Origin: Acinetobacter equi
GTDB lineage: Bacteria > Pseudomonadota > Gammaproteobacteria > Pseudomonadales > Moraxellaceae
DNA length: 64,000 nucleotides
Assembly: GCF_001307195.1 (NCBI RefSeq)
Contig: NZ_CP012808.1
Location: forward strand, 2,790,001 to 2,854,000
Direction: 5' to 3'
A program made the translations under genes and the position numbers. This document shows positions 46,920 through 55,940 of the stretch, piece by piece (position 1 is the stretch's first letter; each line of letters starts with the position of its first letter). The notes under the pieces are model-generated. The model made no database searches. It was not told the DNA's origin and was given only the letters and a program-made list of their open reading frames with translations.

Positions 46920-47001
46920 CCCTTACCTCGAAACCAGCAAAAAATAAAATTGTTTGATTTAAATCATCAAAAAATATAAAAATCAATCATTCAATCAAAA
47001 T

Positions 47002-47027
47002 AAAAGCCATACAATTGTATGGCTTTT
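47002..47027 (-). terminator. Terminator after the lipocalin gene
   Basis: Perfect palindrome AAAAGCCATAC / GTATGGCTTTT around AATT, just downstream of the lipocalin stop codon. Confidence 0.88.
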
Positions 47028-47037
47028 TGAGTATATC

Positions 47038-47625
47038 TTATTTTTCTGTTTGTTTCGTATGAATTATATCTCCTAAATCGTATCCTACAGATTTTGCATA
47101 ATCTAAATATTCATTTACAACAGCTGGATCTGGTTTCGGGTTACGAGAAAGTATCCACATATATTTACGATCAGGCTCACCAACTAATACTGTTTGATAA
47201 TTTTCATCAATTTTCAAAATCCAATAATCACCACGTCCAACAGGTAACCATCTTACAATTTCAGGTAAGAAACTAACTTTTAATTTAGTATTAAGAGGTG
47301 CATTTTGTACATATGCTTCGCCAACAGATTGATAAAGTTGCCCTTCTTTACCATAGCAGCGATTATCGACTTGAATATTGCCATTTTCATTCAACGTATA
47401 TTGAGCAGAAACATCACGATCACATTTATTTTGAAAAGATAAGGGTTTACGTGCGACTTCGTACCAAACACCTAAATAACGATCTAATTCAATTTTTTCA
47501 ACCGTTTGCAAAGGCTTAGTTTGCGCATATGCCATTGTAACAGCACCAAGACCTATCAAAATTGCACCACCCAATGCAATTTTAGCAAGAGTCATTCCTG
47601 CTTTTGGAATATTATTTGCTGCCAT
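47038..47625 (-). CDS. blc: Bacterial lipocalin (Blc family), exported
   Basis: A 195-residue lipocalin. The N-terminal hydrophobic segment AKIALGGAILIGLGAVTMAYAQT ends in a signal peptidase I-like AYA-Q site, not a lipobox, unlike E. coli Blc, which is an outer-membrane lipoprotein. Lipocalin motif 1 is DRYLGVWYEVAR. The pair of Cys in NKCDRDV and DNRCYG could form a disulfide. GDYWILKIDENYQTVLVGEPDRKYMWILSRNP is the typical second block. It probably binds lipids in the periplasm. An uncleaved membrane anchor is the alternative. Confidence 0.9.
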   Translation of the reverse strand: MAANNIPKAGMTLAKIALGGAILIGLGAVTMAYAQTKPLQTVEKIELDRYLGVWYEVARKPLSFQNKCDRDVSAQYTLNENGNIQVDNRCYGKEGQLYQSVGEAYVQNAPLNTKLKVSFLPEIVRWLPVGRGDYWILKIDENYQTVLVGEPDRKYMWILSRNPKPDPAVVNEYLDYAKSVGYDLGDIIHTKQTEK

Positions 47626-47744
47626 ACTAGTACCTATATAAAAAACAAGTCAAAACTAATGATTACTATTGAATAAAAATACTTGAGTTTTATTCATAAA
47701 ACCATTTGAATTCTGTAATGAATTATCAATAATTTATTCACATT

Positions 47745-49766
47745 TTAATGCAACATCTTTTCCTTTAAATGAAGAATTTCATCACGTAATCGAGCAGCCT
47801 GCTCAAACTGCAGTTCTTTAGATGCTTTTAACATTTCTTTTTCTAACTTAGTAATGTGTTTTACTAACAATTTCGGATCTGATAAGAGATATTGTTCATC
47901 GGCTGTAAGTGTACGTGTTTGATCTTTAATTTTTTGATCTATTTCATCGTCATTTAACGCTTCGCCAGTATCTAAATCCTTATTAATCTGTCGAATAGTA
48001 CTTCTCGGCGTAATATTATGCTCAAGATTAAATTCAATTTGTTTATTACGACGACGATCTGTTTCATCAATTGCTTTTTGCATAGAATCTGTAATTCTAT
48101 CCGCATATAAAATTGCTTTACCATTCACATTACGCGCTGCGCGACCAATCGTTTGAATCAACGATCTTTCAGAACGTAAGAACCCTTCTTTATCAGCATC
48201 TAAAATAGCAACTAAAGAGACCTCTGGCATATCTAAACCTTCGCGTAGCAAATTAATACCTACTAAAGCATCATAAATACCTGACCGAAGATCATGAATG
48301 ATTTTTGTACGCTCCACCGTATCAATATCTGAATGTAAATACGCAACTTTTATTCCATATTCTTTTAAATATGAAGTTAAATCTTCCGCCATACGTTTCG
48401 TGAGTGTGGTAATTAACACTCTCTCATCTGAATCTTTACGAATATTGATTTCAGAAAGTACATCATCCACTTGCGTCAATACTGGACGTATTTCAATTTC
48501 AGGATCAATCAAACCGGTTGGACGAACAACTTGCTCGACTATTTGTTCCGATTTCTCTAATTCATATTTAGCAGGTGTTGCACTAACATAAATGGTCGAT
48601 GGAACTATTCGCTCCCACTCATCAAACTTCATAGGACGGTTATCTAAGGCACTTGGTAACCGGAACCCATAATTTACGAGATTTTCTTTACGTGAACGGT
48701 CACCTTTATACATCGCTCCAATTTGTGGAACTGTCACATGTGATTCATCAATAATAAGTAAGGCATCATCAGGTAGATAATCAAATAATGTTGGTGGTGC
48801 TTCTCCACCTGGACGCCCTGATAAATGACGTGAATAGTTTTCAATACCGTTGGTATAACCCAACTGTTGCATCATTTCTAAATCGTAACGTGTTCGTTGC
48901 TCAATACGCTGTGCTTCTAATAATTTGTCATGCTCTCTAAAAAACTGTAAGCGCTCTTTTAATTCTTCTCGAATCGTACCAATCGCACGTTCTAAATTAT
49001 CCTTTGGCGTCACATAATGACTTTTTGGATAAATCGTTACACGAGGTGTTTTACGTACTAATTTACCTGTTAGTGGATCAAACCAACGAATCGAGTCAAC
49101 CTCCTCATCAAACAATTCAATACGAATGGCATATTGATCAGATTCTGCTGGAAAAATATCAATAATTTCACCACGAATTCGGTATGTACCACGTAAAAAC
49201 TCAAGCTCATTACGCGTATATTGCATTTCAACTAAACGACGAATAATCTCATCACGATTAATTCGATCTCCCTGCACAATATGCAACAGCATACTCATAT
49301 AAGCATTAGGATCACCCAAACCATAAATTGCTGACACGGATGCCACAATAATGGCATCACGTCTTTCTAATAATGCACGTGTAGCAGATAAACGCATTTG
49401 ATCAATATGATCATTAATTGACGAGTCTTTTTCTATAAATGTATCTGAAGATGGAACATACGCTTCTGGCTGATAATAATCATAATAACTTACAAAATAC
49501 TCAACAGCATTATTTGGGAAAAATGATTTAAATTCACCATAAAGCTGTGCAGCTAAGGTTTTATTATGCGCCATAATAATGGTCGGACGTTGTACATGAG
49601 CAATCACATTGGCCATGGTATAAGTCTTACCAGAACCTGTTACCCCAAGTAATAATTGATCGTGATATCCCTGTTCTAGCCCCTTTACTAATTTAGCAAT
49701 TGCTTGAGGTTGGTCCCCAGCAGGTTCGTAATTTGTAACGAGTTCGAAAGGCTGATAATCACTCAC
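47745..49766 (-). CDS. uvrB: Excinuclease ABC subunit B
   Basis: A 673-residue UvrB, full length. Walker A is [14 protein letters not shown] near residue 40, the beta-hairpin is [21 protein letters not shown], the DEAD-type box is [13 protein letters not shown], and the helicase motif VI is [17 protein letters not shown]. The C-terminal UVR domain ([24 protein letters not shown]) contacts UvrC. It acts with UvrA and UvrC in nucleotide excision repair. I see no LexA-like operator, in keeping with Acinetobacter lacking LexA. Confidence 0.98.
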   Translation of the reverse strand: MSDYQPFELVTNYEPAGDQPQAIAKLVKGLEQGYHDQLLLGVTGSGKTYTMANVIAHVQRPTIIMAHNKTLAAQLYGEFKSFFPNNAVEYFVSYYDYYQPEAYVPSSDTFIEKDSSINDHIDQMRLSATRALLERRDAIIVASVSAIYGLGDPNAYMSMLLHIVQGDRINRDEIIRRLVEMQYTRNELEFLRGTYRIRGEIIDIFPAESDQYAIRIELFDEEVDSIRWFDPLTGKLVRKTPRVTIYPKSHYVTPKDNLERAIGTIREELKERLQFFREHDKLLEAQRIEQRTRYDLEMMQQLGYTNGIENYSRHLSGRPGGEAPPTLFDYLPDDALLIIDESHVTVPQIGAMYKGDRSRKENLVNYGFRLPSALDNRPMKFDEWERIVPSTIYVSATPAKYELEKSEQIVEQVVRPTGLIDPEIEIRPVLTQVDDVLSEINIRKDSDERVLITTLTKRMAEDLTSYLKEYGIKVAYLHSDIDTVERTKIIHDLRSGIYDALVGINLLREGLDMPEVSLVAILDADKEGFLRSERSLIQTIGRAARNVNGKAILYADRITDSMQKAIDETDRRRNKQIEFNLEHNITPRSTIRQINKDLDTGEALNDDEIDQKIKDQTRTLTADEQYLLSDPKLLVKHITKLEKEMLKASKELQFEQAARLRDEILHLKEKMLH

Positions 49767-49937
49767 GATAAATTTTCTCTTCGATTCAATAGAACATCAT
49801 ATCTTATCAGAATGTCATGCTTAACGTTGATGAAAACCAAAGGATGATCAAAAATTACCTACCACTAAAATATTTTTACTTGACCCTTTCAGCTTTCATC
49901 GGCAACATGCTTAAAACAATGATTTTTTGTGATTGCT

Positions 49938-50720
49938 ATGACCTACCATTATCATGATGAAAGTATTATAAAATCTTTACCTGAAGATATGATTTTTGTC
50001 TTTGGTAGTAATTTAGCAGGTCAACATACCGAAGGTGCTGCTAAAACTGCTGTTGAACATTTTGGTGCATTACAAAAAATAGGTCGTGGATGGTCTGGCC
50101 AATCTTTTGCTATTCCAACAATGAATGAGCATTTACAACAAATGCCACTATCACAAATTCAACATTATATTAATGATTTTAAAATTTATACGAAAAACCA
50201 TCCTAAACTTAAATATTTCATTACCTCTTTAGGTTGTGGTACAGCAGGTTATAAGGTTGAAGAAATTGCCCCAATGTTCAAAGGCATTAGCCATAATGTC
50301 GTTTTTCCCATTTCCTTTCGCCCATTTGTAGAAAAAGCCCTACCAAAACTCAATCAAAAGTTTTTACATACTATCTTTAATGATGCTGTCATTTTTAATA
50401 CTTTAGATAATGAAGAAACGATTCAAAATTTAAATCTTACTGATACAGAGAAAAGTGTTGCTAAAATTATTTTAAATACACAAATGTATCCAACCGATAG
50501 CAATGGACGAGATCGTGTTTTTGAAATAGAAGATATTTTACATACCATGCAAGATAAAATTTTTAACTTTCAAAGTAACTCAGAAGGTCCAATGATTTTT
50601 GGTGGGGTTATTTTAGCCCTACTTGAACTTTATAATATTAATGAAAAAGATTTTGTTGATGTATGGCAAGGATCACGAGAACTTACTCCCCCAAAAGCTG
50701 CACACCGAGCAAAAAAATAG
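49938..50720 (+). CDS. Macro-like domain protein of unknown function
   Basis: A 260-residue cytoplasmic protein from the ATG at 49938. The N-terminal 130 residues carry MIFVFGSNLAGQHTEGAAKTAVEHFGA, GQSFAIPTMNEHL and FITSLGCGTAGYKVEEIAPMF. This Gly-rich pattern resembles macro-domain-like proteins often found in phages and bacteria, suggesting ADP-ribose or nucleotide binding. The C-terminal 100 residues (LTDTEKSVAKIILNTQMYPTDS...) are unassigned. It shares a bidirectional terminator with a convergent 60-residue protein. Confidence 0.7.
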   Translation: MTYHYHDESIIKSLPEDMIFVFGSNLAGQHTEGAAKTAVEHFGALQKIGRGWSGQSFAIPTMNEHLQQMPLSQIQHYINDFKIYTKNHPKLKYFITSLGCGTAGYKVEEIAPMFKGISHNVVFPISFRPFVEKALPKLNQKFLHTIFNDAVIFNTLDNEETIQNLNLTDTEKSVAKIILNTQMYPTDSNGRDRVFEIEDILHTMQDKIFNFQSNSEGPMIFGGVILALLELYNINEKDFVDVWQGSRELTPPKAAHRAKK

Positions 50721-50743
50721 GTGCTTTCAAAGCACCCATTTTT
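50720..50743 (+). terminator. Bidirectional terminator between the macro-like gene and the small basic protein gene
   Basis: Stem GGTGCTT / AAGCACC with a TCA loop; A7 on one side and T7 on the other. Its first G is the last base of the macro-like gene stop codon. Confidence 0.9.
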
Positions 50744-50926
50744 TTAGCGTTTACCCATTGAACGACGTGTTCCACGAGGCGGCATCCATGTACGATCTGC
50801 GTACTGTTGCGGCTTTGGACGTAATTGCTCAATCTCTTCATCAGCATTTTTAGCATCATTTGCTTGCTTAATCGGAAAAGGTAAACTCACCACAGGCTTT
50901 TTCTTGGGTGTATTTTGCGTGCTCAT
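50744..50926 (-). CDS. Small basic protein, 60 residues
   Basis: A 60-residue protein, MSTQNTPKKKPVVSLPFP at its start and WMPPRGTRRSMGKR at its end. It has no signal peptide or membrane segment and is rich in Lys, Arg, Pro and Gln, with a short acidic middle (NADEEIEQ). The ATG at 50926 is preferred to an in-frame GTG at 50935. Position before a terminator and codon use like the neighbours support a real gene. The basic, disordered character suggests RNA or nucleoid binding; the function is unknown. Confidence 0.6.
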   Translation of the reverse strand: MSTQNTPKKKPVVSLPFPIKQANDAKNADEEIEQLRPKPQQYADRTWMPPRGTRRSMGKR

Positions 50927-51137
50927 CAAATTCACTCAACTATAACTTCGTATATTGTACGGAATTTTTAAATTCTGTGCACCCATAAAGCTTAAATACA
51001 AATATCCTATTTAAGCAACATCATATAAAGTTGCATTTATTTATAGTATGGTTATTTTTTAAGCATATTTTTACACTATTTTAGGATAAGATAGTGTGCT
51101 TTTTGATTTTTAAACCCCCATAAGAAGGAATACTGCC

Positions 51138-52364
51138 GTGGACGTACGTCTCTCTGATCGTGTAAATGCCATCAAACCGTCCCCAACTCTTGCTGTGACA
51201 AATAAAGCAGCAGAATTAAAAGCTGCGGGTAAAAATGTAATTGGTTTGGGTGCTGGTGAACCTGATTTCGATACCCCACAACACATCAAAGATGCAGCAA
51301 TTGCAGCCATTAATAATGGTTTTACAAAATATACAGCTGTTGACGGTACGCCTGGTCTTAAGAAAGCAATTATTGCGAAATTAAAACGTGATAATAATCT
51401 TGAATATGCAGCGAACCAAATCTTGGTTTCTTGTGGTGGTAAACAATCATTCTTTAACTTAGCGCTTGCTTTGTTAAATAAAGGTGATGAAGTTATTATC
51501 CCTGCACCTTACTGGGTAAGCTATCCAGATATGGTGATCATCGCTGAAGGTACTCCTGTAATTGTAAAATGTGGTGAAGAACAACGCTTCAAAATCACAC
51601 CTGCACAATTAGAAGCAGCAATTACTGATAAAACTCGTTTAGTAGTATTAAACAGCCCTTCTAACCCTACTGGTATGATCTACACTAAAGCTGAATTAGA
51701 AGCTTTAGCTGAAGTTCTTCGTAAATACCCTGAAGTTATGGTTGCTTCTGATGATATGTACGAACCAATTCGTTGGGATGATGAATTCTACAATATCGCT
51801 ACTGTTGCACCAGACCTTTACGACCGCGTAATCGTTCTTAACGGTGTATCTAAAGCCTATGCAATGACTGGCTGGCGTATTGGTTATGCAGCAGGTCCTG
51901 CAAAACTTATTGGTGCAATGAAAAAAATCCAATCTCAATCAACTTCAAACCCAACTTCTATTTCACAAGTTGCTGCTGAAGCTGCATTAAACGGTCCTCA
52001 AGACGTTCTTGAACCAATGATTGAAGCATTCAAACGTCGTCATGACTTAGTTGTAAATGGCTTAAATGATATCAACGGTATTACTTGTCTTCCTGCTGAT
52101 GGTGCATTCTATGCATATGCAAATATCCGTCCGTTAATTCGTGCCAAAGGTTTAAAATCTTGCACAGAATTTGCTGCATGGTTATTGGAAGAAACAGGTG
52201 TTGCTGTTGTTCCTGGTGATGCATTTGGTTTAGGCGGTTACATGCGCATTTCTTACGCCACTGCTGATGAAGTACTTGTTGATGCACTTGCTCGTATCAA
52301 AAAAGCTGCTGAATCAATTGAAGGCGTAGACGCTGCGATTGCTTCAATTACTGCTGAAAAATAA
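51138..52364 (+). CDS. aspC: Aspartate aminotransferase (PLP class I)
   Basis: A 408-residue fold-type I aminotransferase of the subgroup-1b aspartate aminotransferase kind. The start is GTG at 51138, seven bases after an AAGAAGGA Shine-Dalgarno; the protein then begins MDVRLSDRVNAIKPSPTLAV. The PLP Lys is in LNGVSKAYAMTGWRIGYAAGP (about residue 240), substrate Arg in YMRISYA, and NPSNPTG (here NSPSNPTG) marks the cofactor Asn. It transfers amino groups between aspartate and 2-oxoglutarate; some relatives also use aromatic substrates. Confidence 0.92.
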   Translation: MDVRLSDRVNAIKPSPTLAVTNKAAELKAAGKNVIGLGAGEPDFDTPQHIKDAAIAAINNGFTKYTAVDGTPGLKKAIIAKLKRDNNLEYAANQILVSCGGKQSFFNLALALLNKGDEVIIPAPYWVSYPDMVIIAEGTPVIVKCGEEQRFKITPAQLEAAITDKTRLVVLNSPSNPTGMIYTKAELEALAEVLRKYPEVMVASDDMYEPIRWDDEFYNIATVAPDLYDRVIVLNGVSKAYAMTGWRIGYAAGPAKLIGAMKKIQSQSTSNPTSISQVAAEAALNGPQDVLEPMIEAFKRRHDLVVNGLNDINGITCLPADGAFYAYANIRPLIRAKGLKSCTEFAAWLLEETGVAVVPGDAFGLGGYMRISYATADEVLVDALARIKKAAESIEGVDAAIASITAEK

Positions 52365-52380
52365 TTTTATTGAAAATTAA

Positions 52381-52407
52381 AAAACCCGCGTTAACCGCGG
52401 GTTTTTT
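52381..52407 (+). terminator. Terminator after aspC
   Basis: Ten-bp GC-rich stem AAAACCCGCG / CGCGGGTTTT with a 5-nt loop and T tract, in the 50 bp between convergent genes. Confidence 0.95.
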
Positions 52408-52415
52408 AATTAATA

Positions 52416-52826
52416 TCATTCAGTTTTCATCAGAGCAACAATATCAGCTTCTGTTAATTGCTGTGTGAAATTACTAAACGCATAAAAAGCTGGTTTATGA
52501 TCAATATAAATCTCAGTCACTAATTGAAAATCATGTCTTGGTGTATCTAAGGCAAATACATTTACATTCGCATATTCATTATTTTTCAAGCGCCAGAATA
52601 ATGATGTACCACATGCCTTACAAAATCCACGCTCCCCCCATTCTGAAGAATCAAAAATACTTAAAAAAGAATCGTCATGAATTTTAAGTGATTCTGGCTT
52701 AATATCGATAGACATCAATATTCCGCTAGTTTGTCTACGACACATTGAACAATGGCAAGCATGAACTTCATGATTTAAAATTTCAACTTCGAATTTTATT
52801 TTACCGCATAGACACTGACCGTTCAT
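52416..52826 (-). CDS. GFA-family (glutathione-dependent formaldehyde-activating-like) protein
   Basis: A 136-residue zinc protein of the GFA/CENP-V fold. Zinc ligands are visible in GQCLCGKIKFE, ACHCSMCRRQ and GFCKACGTSLFWRL. Most family members have unknown substrates, and the name is historical. It is a single gene converging on aspC. Confidence 0.88.
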   Translation of the reverse strand: MNGQCLCGKIKFEVEILNHEVHACHCSMCRRQTSGILMSIDIKPESLKIHDDSFLSIFDSSEWGERGFCKACGTSLFWRLKNNEYANVNVFALDTPRHDFQLVTEIYIDHKPAFYAFSNFTQQLTEADIVALMKTE

Positions 52827-53158
52827 GACAAGTAAACTCCTATCATATTAATCTTTTTAATAAATAAATTATTTTTATATAGCGCAACTATAGTATCAAT
52901 ATACTATATTTATTGATACTCTCAAATTACTTTATTTGTAAAATATTTAAAATTTCATTTAGAATCATTCAAACATATTAATTATAGCTCTTAAAAAATA
53001 AAATAATACTAGATATATTTATTAATTAATAACCTACTTAACATATATTTTAATTTTTCTATCAAATTATCTTGTAATCATTCACTTTTTAATATTTTAT
53101 ATAAGAGTAATAAAAACATAAATACAAATAAAAAAATAATAAAATAAATGAGGTTACT
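52827..53158. other. AT-rich intergenic region upstream of the outer-membrane protein gene
   Basis: About 330 bp of very AT-rich DNA between divergent genes. It should contain both promoters. No coding frame or structured motif is seen. Confidence 0.5.
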
Positions 53159-53734
53159 ATGAATAAAAAAATACTAATATTTGTTGTCTTTTGCATTATT
53201 TCCTTTCAAACCAATGCAAAAGAAATTCTTCAAACAGAAAAAAAACAACCATTTTCATTTAAAATTGGTTATTCAAATATTCATATAGATCATAAAATAT
53301 TAGGAAAAGAAAAAATAAAGAGCATTGAATATATTGCTTCATATGACTTTAATCATTGGGGAATATGGATTGAACATGAACATCAAGAAATAAAAAAACT
53401 AACTAGCAATCAATATGCTATAGGTGGTCAATATACTTTTTTAAAAAATAAAAAATATTACGCTCTTAGCTCTTTTGGAATAGGAGTCACAGATATTAAC
53501 TACAGCAATAAAAATAATATAATAAAGGCTGATTATATTTATTACCCTCTCAGTTTAGAATTTGGATATATGCCACATCCAAATGTAGGAGCATATATTA
53601 CATATGGATATAAATGGCTCAAAAATAAAAATGCGAGTATATTTTATAAAAATATAGAAATTTCAGATGAACAATCCGAAGATTTTAATTTAAATGGTCA
53701 AACTTATAGTATTGGTATTCGTATAGCCTTTTAA
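53159..53734 (+). CDS. Small outer-membrane beta-barrel protein
   Basis: A 191-residue protein with a signal peptide (MNKKILIFVVFCIISFQTNA). The mature part alternates hydrophobic and polar residues in strands (FSFKIGYSNIHID, YYPLSLEFGYMP, VGAYITYGYKWL) and ends in SIGIRIAF, with a terminal Phe as outer-membrane barrels need. The size suggests eight strands, an OmpA/OmpX-like or attachment-type porin. The coding DNA is clearly more AT-rich than its neighbours (many AAA, ATA and TAT codons), a hint of horizontal origin. The function is unknown. Confidence 0.75.
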   Translation: MNKKILIFVVFCIISFQTNAKEILQTEKKQPFSFKIGYSNIHIDHKILGKEKIKSIEYIASYDFNHWGIWIEHEHQEIKKLTSNQYAIGGQYTFLKNKKYYALSSFGIGVTDINYSNKNNIIKADYIYYPLSLEFGYMPHPNVGAYITYGYKWLKNKNASIFYKNIEISDEQSEDFNLNGQTYSIGIRIAF

Positions 53735-53749
53735 ATATTAAAAGGCTAT
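53723..53749 (+). terminator. Hairpin at the end of the beta-barrel gene
   Basis: Twelve-bp stem ATAGCCTTTTAA / TTAAAAGGCTAT with a 3-nt loop, including the stop codon. The T tract is weak. Confidence 0.55.
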
Positions 53750-53772
53750 TATTAGTTCATACAATATCACAT

Positions 53773-54309
53773 TTAAATTGGCCAGCGCCTATTTACAGAC
53801 TGGCCAGCATTATTATAGTGAATTACTTTCGCATAGTTTCCAACTGCTGTTGCATTCGCAGGTATATCTTTAGTCACCACACTACCAGCACCAATCGTTG
53901 CATTATGACCAATATGAACATGATTCACTACACACACATTGGGTCCAATATAGACGTTATCTCCTATCTCAGCAGCTTGCTGACCACCATTTGCACCAAT
54001 CGTTGTAAATTGTGAAAGATTAACGTTATTGCCAATAATTGTCGTTGGATTGACAATTAAAGGGCCCCCATGACCAATATAAAGCCCATATCCAATTCTA
54101 GTCTTACTATGAATATCTATTCCATACTTTTTTTTCTTATAATAAAAAATTGGATATACAAGTTTAGACCAAACTGTATTTGTACTTGCGAGTCTTAACC
54201 AAAAGCTAAAATTAAAACCTCGATTAAATAGATAGCTCTTTATAAAAGACTTAAATCTTGTATCACCACAATATCGATATAAATCACTTAAGATATATTT
54301 AAAAACCAT
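53773..54309 (-). CDS. Hexapeptide-repeat acetyltransferase (serine acetyltransferase-like)
   Basis: A 178-residue left-handed beta-helix acyltransferase. After about 70 N-terminal residues with basic/aromatic character come hexapeptide repeats (IGYGLYIGHGG, IGNNVNLSQFTTIGAN, IGDNVYIGPNVCVVNHVHIGHNATIGAGSVVTKDIP). The HGG motif with a catalytic His follows serine O-acetyltransferases, but the full CysE N-terminal helical domain is missing. It could acetylate serine or, more likely given its size, a sugar of a surface polysaccharide. No cys or polysaccharide genes are adjacent. Confidence 0.8.
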   Translation of the reverse strand: MVFKYILSDLYRYCGDTRFKSFIKSYLFNRGFNFSFWLRLASTNTVWSKLVYPIFYYKKKKYGIDIHSKTRIGYGLYIGHGGPLIVNPTTIIGNNVNLSQFTTIGANGGQQAAEIGDNVYIGPNVCVVNHVHIGHNATIGAGSVVTKDIPANATAVGNYAKVIHYNNAGQSVNRRWPI

Positions 54310-54479
54310 TTGAGTACCAAGAAGATTTTGCTGCTGTAGTTTTAAACCTAAAACTTATTATATTTTATACATTTGATTATTATGTGCTTAATTTATCACT
54401 TTTTCAATATATATTGACTAAACATAGCATAGACTTAAAATTAAAAATCAATAGTTTATTTTTTATACAAAAGTTTAGA

Positions 54480-54660
54480 TATGTATCATCCACTTGCATG
54501 ATCAAAAAGTTTAGGATACTTTGGGCAGTACAGTAGATCTAAATATAGATGCTACGATGCAGTTGGACGGATCATTGACAGCTCATTGAGTTTAAAATTA
54601 ATTAAACAAGAAATCAGCACTAGCCTTCCAACATAGAGCTCGCATTTATGCGAGCTTTTT
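54480..54660 (+). ncRNA. Candidate small RNA or decayed gene ahead of an orphan terminator
   Basis: About 150-180 nt of non-coding-looking, GC-richer DNA ending in the stem AGCTCGC / GCGAGCT (54637-54643 with 54650-54656) followed by TTTT. No upstream gene on the plus strand uses this terminator. A 44-codon frame without a start codon (about 54502 to 54636) overlaps it, so a truncated gene is an alternative. Confidence 0.35.
54637..54660 (+). terminator. Orphan intrinsic terminator
   Basis: Seven-bp GC-rich stem AGCTCGC / GCGAGCT, loop ATTTAT, then TTTT. It does not follow any annotated plus-strand gene and would also mark the end of any transcript from about 54480. Confidence 0.75.
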
Positions 54661-54719
54661 ACGTTATTATTTTAAAAAAAGTCATTAAAATTATTCAAAT
54701 ATTCAAAATTTCATTCAAC

Positions 54720-54959
54720 TTAACTCAAATAGTTCTGATCAAAGCTATCAAAACTATGAAGGATTTTTAATGAAATTTCCTCTCCAGTTGCCCATGTTGC
54801 TTTACTTTGCTGATGATCAACCTCAATGATATCAAGGTTTAAACATAATGTTTGAGCACTTTCAATAATGATAAATTGAGGGGAATGTAATTTAAGACAT
54901 TTTGCGATATATGAAGTGATATTCTCATTTTGGTATACATCAATAATTTTATAACGCAT
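54720..54959 (-). CDS. Hypothetical small protein, 79 residues
   Basis: A 79-residue soluble protein (MRYKIIDVYQNENITSYIAKCL...). It alternates short beta-like strands (FIIIESAQTLCLNLDIIEVD) with polar segments and has no signal peptide or membrane helix. It is not recognised. The start ATG sits just after an AT-rich stretch. It faces the orphan terminator, with which it converges. Confidence 0.5.
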   Translation of the reverse strand: MRYKIIDVYQNENITSYIAKCLKLHSPQFIIIESAQTLCLNLDIIEVDHQQSKATWATGEEISLKILHSFDSFDQNYLS

Positions 54960-55150
54960 ATCACACTCTTAGATGCTAATCATATTATTTTTATTGTAGG
55001 TGAAGCGTAGATGAATGGAAATCGAAATTATGTATTAAAAATATATAAATGATAGTTTTAAATTATTTTATCTTTTAACTTAAATTTTCCTGTTATTGAA
55101 AACTAAAGTCATCCTTTCAGATCACTTTAGTTTGGAGCTAGATTAAAGTT

Positions 55151-55741
55151 TTATTTATGAAAATGTGCCTTAAAAGCATCCCATTTTTCTTTTCGATGCA
55201 ATCTGTGCTCTGATTTTTTCTTCTCTTTTAACGTAATATTTGCAATGCGTTGACTTTCTTGCCATGCTTCAAGACTAGCTTCAATTTCAGATTGAACCTC
55301 ATCGTAATCCCAGCGATAAATAGTAGCGCCTGTTTTTTGAAAAAAGGCATCTAAAAAATCTTCTGTTTCTTCATAAATATCAATCAACAAACCTGTTGCG
55401 CCCACCGGCAATGCTTGGCTGATTCGACCTAAAACAGCTAAATCCTCTTTTTCATGATCAATATCAAAAGACTCACCAATTAAAGCACCCGCTGTAAAGC
55501 CTAAAATTACGCCAAATGGTCCACCTAAAATGCCAACTAAAGCACCAATTAAGCTACCGCTCCAAATACCATTATCTTGGTCTGGATTAATTTGGTCTTC
55601 TATTTTAAATTTTCCATCTTTTTGACGCTGAAGTATGCTGACTTCATGTATTTTATTAATTGGAGAATCTTTTAATTGTGTAAAACTTTCAAAGGCTTTT
55701 GCAGATTCATTCCAAGTAACTAAAATAAGATTATGAGACAC
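55151..55741 (-). CDS. DUF1269-family protein with a glycine-zipper membrane segment
   Basis: A 196-residue protein. An N-terminal ferredoxin-like part (LILVTWNESAKAFESFTQLKDS) is followed by a Gly-rich hydrophobic hairpin (GSLIGALVGILGGPFGVILGFTAGALIGESF, about residues 62-92). A second alpha/beta part follows (ALPVGATGLLIDIYEETEDFLDAFFQKTGATIYRWDYDEV), and then a basic coiled-coil tail. This is the DUF1269 pattern. The function is unknown; members are stress-associated membrane proteins in some bacteria. Confidence 0.85.
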   Translation of the reverse strand: MSHNLILVTWNESAKAFESFTQLKDSPINKIHEVSILQRQKDGKFKIEDQINPDQDNGIWSGSLIGALVGILGGPFGVILGFTAGALIGESFDIDHEKEDLAVLGRISQALPVGATGLLIDIYEETEDFLDAFFQKTGATIYRWDYDEVQSEIEASLEAWQESQRIANITLKEKKKSEHRLHRKEKWDAFKAHFHK

Positions 55742-55940
55742 GTTATTTTCCTTTATAAGTTATGTAATACTTAAAGTTATACACCTTTATTCTCTTATCA
55801 ACAGCATCTATTTTGTTTCTATATATTTTTTTATTAATTTTTATAATCACTTAGTCATAAAAACAACATTAACAATACTCCTAAATTACGCATGGCGTAT
55901 AGTATTTGCTATTTTCAGGATTCTTTAAAAATAATAAGAA

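Larger units (their letters stand above)
54310..54719. other. Intergenic region holding an orphan terminator
   Basis: About 410 bp. The first 170 bp are AT-rich and include the acetyltransferase promoter. The segment from about 54480 to 54636 has higher GC than its surroundings and ends in a terminator, but no gene with a start codon is recognised on the plus strand. Confidence 0.5.
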
